Shown here: positions 26,194 through 33,616 of the stretch, in pieces
How the letters are laid out: each line of letters begins with the position of its first letter
Numbering within the stretch: position 1 is the stretch's first letter
Origin: Deltaproteobacteria bacterium
GTDB lineage: Bacteria; Desulfobacterota; Binatia; Binatales; Binataceae
Assembly: GCA_021801125.1 (NCBI GenBank)
Contig: JAJYYI010000120.1
Coordinates: forward strand, 11,505-72,341
Direction: 5' to 3'
DNA: 60,837 nt
Translations under genes and position numbers: made by a program
Notes under the pieces: generated by a model
The model's database searches: none
What the model saw: the letters and a program-made list of their open reading frames with translations, nothing else
Told to the model about the DNA's origin: nothing

Positions 26194-27161
26194 CGATGGT
26201 TTGTATGGATCTCGCCGACCCGGTCGGCGGTCAAAAAACGCGAAAATAGAGTTGGCGCGCGCAGGCGAGCCTGCTCGGGAGTCATCCAAAGAATTTGCCC
26301 ATCGCGGCGAAACCAGGTCAACTGCCGCTTTGCAAACCGGCGCGTGTCGCGCTTGGCGATCTCGACCGCATGAATAAGCTCCATAGCCCCGCGCAAATAA
26401 GCAGCCAAATGGCGGTAGCCGATCGTTGAGAGCGGCGCTCGCTCGAAGTTATATCCCCTACCGAGCAACGTCCGCACCTCGTCAAGAAAGCCGACGGCCA
26501 TCAGGGCATCGAACCGGCGGTCGATCTCCTCATAGAGTTGCTTGCGCTCCATGTTCAGCCCGATCGTGACGGTTTCGTAACGCGTTTCCGCAAAGCCGTG
26601 GCGCTCATGATAGACGCTCAGCGGAGTGCCTGTTAAGCGAAACACCTCGAGCGCGCGAAGCAGCCGCGTCTGGTCGTGCGCGGCGATTCGCTCTGCCGCT
26701 ACGGGATCGACCTCGCGCAACCTGTCATGCAGATAGCCCGGACCGTACCTGGCGCTTTCCTCGAGCATCTGGCGGCGAAGCTCAGGGCAGGCCGCGGGCC
26801 CGGGAAAGATGCCTTTGAGCAGAGCTTTGATATAGAGACCGCTCCCGCCGCAAACGATCACAGGGTGGCCGCGTCGGGTAATATCCTCGATTGCGCACCG
26901 CGCCAGCGCCGCAAACCGCGCTGCGTCGAGCGGCTGGTCGGGCGGGCAAACGTCGAGCAAATGGTGGGGGGCGCGCGCGCGCTGTTCGGCGGTCGGTTTG
27001 GCCGTGCCGATGTCCATGCCGAGGTAAAGCTGGCGCGAATCGGCGTTGACTATCTCAGCCCCTATTCGCTCGGCCAGCTCCACCGCCAGCGCGCTTTTGC
27101 CGGTTGCGGTGGGACCGACGATCAGGCCGAGGCGGATCGGTCGTCCCTCGTCTGCCTTCAT
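26190..27161 (-). CDS. miaA: tRNA dimethylallyltransferase
   Basis: 323-residue enzyme that adds the isopentenyl group to A37 of tRNAs reading UNN codons. The P-loop GPTATGKSALAVELA is near residue 16, with NADSRQLYLGMDIGTAKP, PVIVCGGSGLYIKALL and the tRNA-binding TIGYRHLAAYL and KRQLTWFR in the C-terminal half. The start at 27161 is chosen because it forms an ATGA overlap with the mutL stop; a longer frame to 27320 would run inside mutL. The mutL-miaA pairing is widely conserved. Confidence 0.96.
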   Translation of the reverse strand: MKADEGRPIRLGLIVGPTATGKSALAVELAERIGAEIVNADSRQLYLGMDIGTAKPTAEQRARAPHHLLDVCPPDQPLDAARFAALARCAIEDITRRGHPVIVCGGSGLYIKALLKGIFPGPAACPELRRQMLEESARYGPGYLHDRLREVDPVAAERIAAHDQTRLLRALEVFRLTGTPLSVYHERHGFAETRYETVTIGLNMERKQLYEEIDRRFDALMAVGFLDEVRTLLGRGYNFERAPLSTIGYRHLAAYLRGAMELIHAVEIAKRDTRRFAKRQLTWFRRDGQILWMTPEQARLRAPTLFSRFLTADRVGEIHTNHR

Positions 27162-29053
27162 CGCCGAAACATGCGTTCGATTTGTGCGAGGCCAAAGCGG
27201 ATATGCACCGGGCGGCCATGGGGGCAGGTTGTCTTGTACGGCGTGCGATCCAGTTCTTCGAGCAGCCGCTTCATCTCGGCGTCGCTCAGAGCGTGTCCGA
27301 CGCGAATCGAGCCGTGGCACGCCATCAGCCTTAGCTTTACCTCAAAGGCCGACGCGCTATCGGCGGCAAGTCCCTCCTCGCCCACGGCTTCGGCCAGGTC
27401 GTTGAACACGCGCAGCCCCTCGCTTGGCGCAAAAAGAGCCGGAGTGCCTTTGACCACGATACTGCGTCCGCCGAAGGGTTCGACGTCGAATCCTAAGGCG
27501 CGCAAGGCCGGCAGAGCAGCCAGAACCTCGTCCGCGCGGGCCACGCTAAGTTCGAACGGCTCGGGCACCAACCGTGCCTGAATGCGCACGCCGCCCGAGG
27601 CCAGCTCGGCGCGCAGCTTTTCGAAGGTTACGCGCTCGTGCGCGGCGTGCTGGTCGACCAGCAAGATTCCCTCTGCCTCTTCGAGCACGATATATCCGGC
27701 CAGGAATTGGCCGAGCAAGCGCAGGCTGGAGTAGGCGGGAAGCTCGTCGGAGCGCAGCGGCGCGACCGCCTGCTCGGTTTGCCGTGAGCCGGTCAACTCA
27801 GTGGCGGGTCGCGCGCCGGCGAGCGCCTGAGGATCGCGACCGGCCGCGGCGGGGTTGTCGATGATCAGGCGCAATCCGCCGAGCTTAGCTGGGGCCCCCA
27901 GCGGTCGCGCGGGCGCATCGGCGCGAACCCCTTGATGCGCAGGCCCGTTGCCATACGTTGAATCACCGGACACGGGGAGGTTTAAGCTCGATGGCGCTGC
28001 TGACAGGCTCGACTTTTCCCAGCCTTGATCGCTCAGGCCCGCGGACGTGTACGAACCCTGAATGGCCAGACGATCTCGCAGCACTCGATAAATCGCTTCG
28101 AAAACCGCGCCCGAGCGGCGAAAGCGCACTTCCGCCTTCATCGGATGAACGTTGACGTCAACCTCGGGCGCGGGTAGTTCGACGAAAAGCATCACCGCCG
28201 GATAGCGGCCGCGCGGCAGCAAGCCCGCATAGGCCTGCGTCACCGCGCGCGCCAGCAGCCGGTCACGCACCGACCGTTGGTTTATGTAGGTGAAGACCAT
28301 CCGGGCGCTGGCGAAAGATACCTGACTTTGCGCGGCGAATCCTCTGATCGTGATTTCCGTGCCGACCGCTTCGAAGGCCAGCAGATCGCGCGCCAGGTCT
28401 TCTCCGAAGAGTTGACGGATGCGCTCGAGCAGCGCGCCCGCGGGCGGCGCGTCGACGGTCTGACGCTGATCGCTTTGAAGCGAAAAGCCCACCGCAAAAT
28501 TGGCCAGGGCCAGCCGCTGCACGCAATCGACAATCGCCGCCTGCTCCGTCGCGACCGTTTTGAGAAACTTCAGCCGGGCCGGCGTATTGAAGAAAAGCTC
28601 CCGCGCCTCGACTCGCGTCCCCGGGGCCATCGCGCATTCACTACTGCCGACCACCTCACCGCCGAGCGCGCGCAGCACAACTCCGCATGAATCCTCGGCG
28701 CGGCGCGTCCTAATCTCCAGGCGCGAGACGCTGGCGATCGAGGCCAGGGCCTCGCCGCGAAAGCCGAAGCTCTGGATCTGATTGAGGTCGGCAAGCGTTT
28801 TGATTTTCGACGTGGCATGGCGGCGCAGGCAAAGGTGAACGTCGCTCGGGCTCATTCCGCAGCCGTCGTCGCTGAGCGCGATCAGGCTTCGCCCGCCGTC
28901 GGCCACCTCGACCGAGATCCGGCGCGCCCCGGCGTCGAGCGAATTCTCCACCAATTCTTTGACCACGGAGGCGGGGCGCTCGACGACCTCGCCGGCCGCG
29001 ATCTGGCTGGCCACCTGCTCGGGAAGAACGCGGATGATGCCACCGTGTGCCAT
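27158..29053 (-). CDS. mutL: DNA mismatch repair protein MutL, endonuclease type
   Basis: 631-residue protein. The N-terminal GHKL ATPase shows IAAGEVVERPASVVKELVEN, DDGCGM and GFRGEALASI. A low-complexity linker spans roughly residues 330-430. The C-terminal domain carries the endonuclease motif DQHAAHERVTFE, the zinc-site elements ACHGSIRVGHAL and CPHGRPVHIRF and ends FRR. All these C-terminal metal motifs are present, so it should nick DNA itself, as in bacteria lacking MutH. It heads the minus-strand train, coupled to miaA. Confidence 0.96.
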   Translation of the reverse strand: MAHGGIIRVLPEQVASQIAAGEVVERPASVVKELVENSLDAGARRISVEVADGGRSLIALSDDGCGMSPSDVHLCLRRHATSKIKTLADLNQIQSFGFRGEALASIASVSRLEIRTRRAEDSCGVVLRALGGEVVGSSECAMAPGTRVEARELFFNTPARLKFLKTVATEQAAIVDCVQRLALANFAVGFSLQSDQRQTVDAPPAGALLERIRQLFGEDLARDLLAFEAVGTEITIRGFAAQSQVSFASARMVFTYINQRSVRDRLLARAVTQAYAGLLPRGRYPAVMLFVELPAPEVDVNVHPMKAEVRFRRSGAVFEAIYRVLRDRLAIQGSYTSAGLSDQGWEKSSLSAAPSSLNLPVSGDSTYGNGPAHQGVRADAPARPLGAPAKLGGLRLIIDNPAAAGRDPQALAGARPATELTGSRQTEQAVAPLRSDELPAYSSLRLLGQFLAGYIVLEEAEGILLVDQHAAHERVTFEKLRAELASGGVRIQARLVPEPFELSVARADEVLAALPALRALGFDVEPFGGRSIVVKGTPALFAPSEGLRVFNDLAEAVGEEGLAADSASAFEVKLRLMACHGSIRVGHALSDAEMKRLLEELDRTPYKTTCPHGRPVHIRFGLAQIERMFRR

Positions 29054-29502
29054 TTCTAATGAAGCGGCCGCTCAGCGTCCCTGGGCGCCACGGCCGCGAA
29101 GCAGCGCAAAGGCCGAGGGCGCGCCTTGGCGCGCGGGCTGGCTTGGCAAGAGCCCAGGCGCTGCGCTTTTTGCTGACGGCGTCGGTGCGAAGGCGGGTCG
29201 AGCCGCGGGAATCCTATACCGACGAGCCGAGCGGTTTCCTCTTTCGACGATATCATTCGCTGGTAAACTGAGCGCCTTCTGGGGCTACGGAGCACGCGCG
29301 CGAGCGAAGCCGCGCAGGTACATTTACGGCGATATTATACTGGACAAAGGCCAACTCGCGCGCTAATTGGCCAACTTGATTCGGCCCCGAGACGAAGCCG
29401 TCCAGCCGGATGATGGTCGAATCGTTGCTTTCAACGGCCCAAACCTTGCGTTATGTTTAGGCATAAAAACCATGGAAGCAAAGGACGCCAACTGGAGAAG
29501 AG
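29054..29502. other. 449-base divergent region between mutL and rpmB
   Basis: No gene is recognised. It should hold the promoters of mutL (minus) and rpmB (plus). The only attractive -10 candidate is TATACT at 29336-29341 on the plus strand, without a good -35, which would give rpmB a leader of about 155 bases. Confidence 0.4.
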
Positions 29503-29691
29503 ATGAGAGCCTGCGAAATATGCGGCAAGCAGACCGCGGTAGGAAACAACGTAAGTCACGCAAATAACCGCACCAAGCGGCGGTGGTTACCAAATTTGCA
29601 AAAAGTACGTGCCGCGGCGAGCGGCGGCGTGAGACGGGTGGTGGTTTGCACGCGCTGCATCCGCAGTGGGAAAATTAAGAAGATTGCGTGA
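29503..29691 (+). CDS. rpmB: 50S ribosomal protein L28
   Basis: 62-residue protein starting [10 protein letters not shown] with the L28 hallmarks [19 protein letters not shown] and [10 protein letters not shown]. It has two CxxC pairs (Cys4/Cys7 and Cys49/Cys52), the zinc-binding form of L28. CTGGAGAAG lies a few bases before the ATG. It is not linked to rpmG here. Confidence 0.95.
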   Translation: MRACEICGKQTAVGNNVSHANNRTKRRWLPNLQKVRAAASGGVRRVVVCTRCIRSGKIKKIA

Positions 29692-29972
29692 GGTCGGCAC
29701 TTAGTGACAGGCGTCCTTCGCGTCGGTTGAAAAATAACTGGTCGTTGAGGTTGTCCAACTATTCAGTAAGCCTTTAGCCTTCGGGCGGTCAGACCGCGAC
29801 CTGGGCCAAGGCTCGGGGTTTTGCAGCGGCTGGTGCCGGCCCCCCACGCCACGCGCGGCTTCCGTATGCTTGGATCGTGCGGTCAGCGATTATGGGACGG
29901 CCTTGCAATTGAGGGCTCGGCCTGATTACTCCGTTGCAAGAATTTAGCGGCTTCATAAGTTAGGCGAGTAAA

Positions 29973-30632
29973 ATGCTTCTTCCGGGCTCAACCGGCAAAA
30001 TCACCGCGGCGATCTTTCTAATGGGAAGCCTCCTTCTAGCCGGCAGCCGGAGCGCGCTGGCGGCCACCGTGCGCGGGGTTGTAATGAACCGCGACGGCGG
30101 GCCTGTGGCCGACGATCAGGTCCATCTGGAAAACCAGGTGACCGGAAACCTTTATTTGACTGAGACCGGCAAGGATGGCTCGTTCTCGGTCGAAGTCCCT
30201 CCAGGATGGTATGATCTGCGTGAACGAGGCGGCGCGATCATCAAGTCGGACATCCGCGTCGATGTCGATCCGCTGAATCTGGGCAATCTCGTCCGCCAGC
30301 CGCGCGCGAGCTTCTGGCGGTTTTTCCAACGCGAGCGGCTCGCCCCAATATTGGTTGACTCACCAGCGCCCGCCACGGTCGGGGCCGCCAAAGGGCCACG
30401 TATTCCAAAAGTGGTGAAAACCGGATCCACCGTCCCGAACAAGCAAGCCACGCCGCTCCCCTCCGGCCAATCGGCGCAAACGCACGTCAGTAACGCCGGA
30501 TCCTCCGGCGACATGTCGTCGTCCGCGGCGTCCGGAAGCGCCGAAGAAAAATCCGCGGATACAATTCCTCCCAGGATCAGGCCCGACTACGAGCCGGTCC
30601 AGAGTTCCTTGGCCGCTCCGGGAGTACAGTGA
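29973..30632 (+). CDS. Exported protein with a carboxypeptidase-regulatory-like domain
   Basis: 219-residue protein with a signal peptide (hydrophobic IFLMGSLLLAGS, cleavage likely after ALA near residue 31). Residues about 32-95 form a small beta-sandwich of the carboxypeptidase regulatory-like type (VRGVVMNRDGGPVADDQVHLEN, DGSFSVEVPPGWYDL). The rest is Ser/Pro/Ala-rich and probably disordered. Such domains occur in surface or periplasmic proteins and have no catalytic role. It is isolated: 281 bases after rpmB and converging on moaA. Confidence 0.75.
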   Translation: MLLPGSTGKITAAIFLMGSLLLAGSRSALAATVRGVVMNRDGGPVADDQVHLENQVTGNLYLTETGKDGSFSVEVPPGWYDLRERGGAIIKSDIRVDVDPLNLGNLVRQPRASFWRFFQRERLAPILVDSPAPATVGAAKGPRIPKVVKTGSTVPNKQATPLPSGQSAQTHVSNAGSSGDMSSSAASGSAEEKSADTIPPRIRPDYEPVQSSLAAPGVQ

Positions 30633-30747
30633 AGGCTTAAAGCGGCTGCGAATCGGCTCTCGCGTCGTGTTGCGCGGATGCGCGGAGGCAGACGCTGACC
30701 GCTCTTGCAGACGTTTGTTACGGGTGTTACGGACGGCCCTAACGAGG

Positions 30748-30765
30748 CTCGCTAAGCAAAGCGAG
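30748..30765. terminator. Short hairpin between converging genes
   Basis: CTCGCT and AGCGAG pair over six positions with a six-base loop AAGCAA in the gap between the exported-protein gene and moaA. There is no T-tract. Confidence 0.33.
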
Positions 30766-30772
30766 GCCGCGG

Positions 30773-31759
30773 TCAGCCGCCGAGTTGATGCATCAGGCGA
30801 TCCTTGGTCGAACGCCCCTGAAGCAGATGATGGCCGGTCGGCTTGAGCGCCACGGCTTTGAGCAGGATTTGAGCTACCTTTTCCTCGCCTCCGCCGTTCA
30901 TCAGCGCCGCCTTCACGTCAAGCTCATCGTCATTGAGAAGACACAGGTGAAACTTGCCGTCCGCCGTCAGGCGCATCCGGTTACAGTTGCCACAGTAAGG
31001 CTCGCTGACCGGGCTGATGAACCCGATCACGCCGCGGGCGTTCGGCAGCCGGTAATTGCGTGACTCATCGGCGAGGCTCGCCGGCGGCAATTCGATGAGG
31101 CGGCCCAGAGCGACTTCAATTCGCCGGCGGGTTTCAATGTTCGACACGTAGCGCTGAATAGACAGCCGGGCGCATTCGCCGGTACCAAGGGGCATCAATT
31201 CGATAAAGCGCACGTGCCAGTCGCGTTCTATTGTAAGGCGGGCGAGGTCAATAACGTCGCCCTCGTTGAACCCGGCTGCGACAACGGCGTTAAGCTTGAT
31301 GGGCGTAAGGCCCGCCTCCTCTGCCGCCATGATTCCCGCCCAAATATCCTCGAACGTGGCCCATTTCATCTGCTGGCCCACGGTGTGGGCGTTGAGGCTG
31401 TCGAGATGGACGTTAACGCGTTTGAGCCCGGCTTGCTTAAGTCGACGTGCGAGTTTGGGCAGGGAGACGGCGTTGGTCGTCATCGCCAAGTCGCCCACCC
31501 CGGAAATTGCTGCTAAACGCTCAACTATCTCCAGCAGGTCGGGGCGCAGCGTCGGCTCACCGCCGGTCAAACGAAACTTGCGGTAGCCAACGGTCACCGC
31601 GGCGCGCGCCACCATCTCGATCTGAGTCGGGGTCAACAGTTCCTTTAGAGGCGCAAAACGCGCATGCTCGGGCATGCAATAAACGCACCGAAGGTTGCAT
31701 GCGTCTATGAGCGAGATACGCAGATAGTCTATTTCGCGTCCGAACGAATCCTTTGGCAT
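30773..31759 (-). CDS. moaA: GTP 3',8-cyclase (molybdenum cofactor)
   Basis: 328-residue radical SAM enzyme converting GTP to 3',8-cyclo-GTP in molybdopterin synthesis. The SAM cluster is CNLRCVYC near residue 21, FRLTGGEPTLR follows and the second cluster is CGNC with a further Cys 13 residues on (RLTADGKFHLC). The protein ends in the GG dipeptide that MoaA needs for activity. No other molybdopterin gene is in the window. Confidence 0.95.
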   Translation of the reverse strand: MPKDSFGREIDYLRISLIDACNLRCVYCMPEHARFAPLKELLTPTQIEMVARAAVTVGYRKFRLTGGEPTLRPDLLEIVERLAAISGVGDLAMTTNAVSLPKLARRLKQAGLKRVNVHLDSLNAHTVGQQMKWATFEDIWAGIMAAEEAGLTPIKLNAVVAAGFNEGDVIDLARLTIERDWHVRFIELMPLGTGECARLSIQRYVSNIETRRRIEVALGRLIELPPASLADESRNYRLPNARGVIGFISPVSEPYCGNCNRMRLTADGKFHLCLLNDDELDVKAALMNGGGEEKVAQILLKAVALKPTGHHLLQGRSTKDRLMHQLGG

Positions 31760-31943
31760 GGCCGGCTTCTATGCATACGCCTTCGGTGCAGCAAAATCGA
31801 GAGCTGAGGCGCGCGGCGGCTCGTCAAATCAAGTGATTACGAATGGCTGGGTTGCCGCCGTGCCGGCTGACTCTTTCCTCTTTTCCTGCCGCGCGTCGCC
31901 CTATCTTGACTTCGCGCCAGCTGCGGCGTGCAGCCAAGATTGC

Positions 31944-32279
31944 CTAGTCCCCCGTGATCGGCCGCTCCGGCTCTCCGGCACAGTAGGCGCAGCGGCAAAT
32001 CGTGCGCAGTTGCTCATTCGTATATATTGTTTCGTGGCCATCAATCCAGCTCAAGAAGACGCTCGTATCGCCCAGGCGTGCTAACTGGGCCAGCCGGTGC
32101 GGCTCGTCCGCGAGCGGCTTTTCCATCGCGCCACCGCACGCTTGACATGGGCAATGGCGCCGCAGGTTTTCGAGCGGATAGATGCTTTCGTGCCCATCGC
32201 TCCACTTTACACCGACAGCATAGCGGCCGATCTGGCTTAATTCACGAATCGTGCGGTGTGTGCTGGTTGTCATGGCCAT
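31944..32279 (-). CDS. DUF971 (GBBH-like N-terminal domain) protein
   Basis: 111-residue protein made of two half-repeats: a first with VKWSDGHESIYPLENLRRHC ending CPCQAC and a second with LSWIDGHETIYTNEQLRTIC ending CRCAYC. Both match the DUF971 fold, known as the zinc-binding N-terminal domain of gamma-butyrobetaine hydroxylase. Stand-alone members have been linked to iron-sulfur or protein-assembly gene neighbourhoods, but none is visible here. ATG 32279 (or 32273) is chosen over the frame start at 32360, whose extra residues do not fit the family. Confidence 0.8.
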   Translation of the reverse strand: MAMTTSTHRTIRELSQIGRYAVGVKWSDGHESIYPLENLRRHCPCQACGGAMEKPLADEPHRLAQLARLGDTSVFLSWIDGHETIYTNEQLRTICRCAYCAGEPERPITGD

Positions 32280-32457
32280 GCGGAAGCTTAACCGGAGTCC
32301 CCTGGTCTCCTTTTTCTTAATGATTCGCCAAAAAGCAGCGCCAGGCAAGCGCCCGCCCATGGCGCGGTTAGCGGTGGACGAATGGCCATAATGAACGGCG
32401 AATTCAGGTTCTCTTGCTGCTTTTTCGAGAGGCTTTCTTCCGTTGGTTTGTCCTCCG

Positions 32458-33378
32458 TTAATAAAAGCGCGGCTCGCCCGGCGGGCGCGTCTTCCATCGG
32501 CGATGAATCCAGTTCCAATGGTCGGGATAGCGGCGCACCATCTCCTCGAACGCCGTGGTGAAGTGCTGAGTGCATTGCCTCACCGCTTCTTCGCGCGTCC
32601 CTTCGCGCGGAACCTCGATCTCCGGCATGATGGCGACCCGATGGCGCGGCGTGGCGCCCTCGCGAACAATAAATCCCGCCAGCAGCGGAGCGTGACTGAC
32701 CGTAGCCAATTTCGCCGGTGCCTCAGTAGTGGAAGCGGGCATAGAAAAGAAGTCGACGAAGATGCCGCGGCGAACGTCCAGGTCTATGGCGAGCCCGACC
32801 ATGATGTCTTGTCGTAAAAGGCGTAAAACCGCGCGCCCGGCTCGGCGGCGGGCGACCGTGACATTTCCTCCGCTTTCCCTGGCGCGGTTTACGCGGGCGG
32901 CAATTAAAGGGTTGCGCAAAGGTCGCTGAACAAGCGCTAAAGGGAAACCGTGAAGCGAAGCCGCCAAGACCAGCAATTCGAAATTGCCGAAGTGCGCGCT
33001 CAAGAACAAAATTCCGTGACCGTTTGATCGTTCTTTGGCTCGGAACAGATTTTCGAGCCCGTCGAGGATTACAAATTGCCCGATATTCTCGGTCGTCAGC
33101 TGCTCGAAGTGGCACCATTCTGCAGCCGCGCGGCCCCAGTTTTGGTAGGCTCGGGTCAAGATAGTCAGACGTTCCCCTTCGCTGGCCTGCGGAAAGGCTA
33201 TTTCGAGATTGCGCATCGCTATCGGCCTGTTTATACGGTCCAGTTTGGCCGCCAGCGTGCCCAGCGAAGCGCCGATCCTTACCGCCCTTTCCAGCGGAAT
33301 CCGCTTGAAGGCGTGATAAAACGCCGCGAAAGGGGCGTACTCCAGCCACGCCCGCGCCCCAAAGATCTGACGAGGCAT
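32458..33378 (-). CDS. LpxL/HtrB-family lipid A acyltransferase
   Basis: 306-residue membrane-associated acyltransferase that adds a secondary acyl chain to lipid A or a related lipid. The catalytic HX4(D/E) box is SAHFGNFELL near residue 125, preceded by AMRNLEIAFPQ and followed by LVQRPLRNPLI and the DFFSMPASTTEAPAKLA region. The last residues, HWNWIHRRWKTRP, are the family C-terminus. It lies far from the lpx cluster at 42-51 kb but belongs to the same pathway. It is the first gene after gspD on the minus strand, with a long hairpin between them. Confidence 0.86.
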   Translation of the reverse strand: MPRQIFGARAWLEYAPFAAFYHAFKRIPLERAVRIGASLGTLAAKLDRINRPIAMRNLEIAFPQASEGERLTILTRAYQNWGRAAAEWCHFEQLTTENIGQFVILDGLENLFRAKERSNGHGILFLSAHFGNFELLVLAASLHGFPLALVQRPLRNPLIAARVNRARESGGNVTVARRRAGRAVLRLLRQDIMVGLAIDLDVRRGIFVDFFSMPASTTEAPAKLATVSHAPLLAGFIVREGATPRHRVAIMPEIEVPREGTREEAVRQCTQHFTTAFEEMVRRYPDHWNWIHRRWKTRPPGEPRFY

Positions 33379-33545
33379 CGCGTTACAAGAACCGCCACCT
33401 GTCGAGGGCGTGACTCATACCAGGGCGTTCATTCTCTGGCCAGAAATGCGGGTATCTCGGCTCGGCCGCCATGCAAGGAAAGATCGATAGACCAACGCCT
33501 CCTTGATCAAGACGCAGCGCGAAAAGCGTTCGCCGGTTTTCGCGC

Positions 33546-33581
33546 ACGCGCCTGATTCCGGAGGTTCGGAATCAGGCGCGT
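33546..33581. terminator. 15-bp perfect hairpin between gspD and the acyltransferase gene
   Basis: ACGCGCCTGATTCCG (33546-33560) is perfectly complementary to 33567-33581 across the loop GAGGTT. It starts 36 bases downstream of the gspD stop on the minus strand. No T-tract follows on either strand. It probably ends or stabilises the gspD transcript. Confidence 0.6.
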
Positions 33582-33616
33582 TGGCAAGGCTTGTCTGATA
33601 ATTCGGGCTTATCGCA

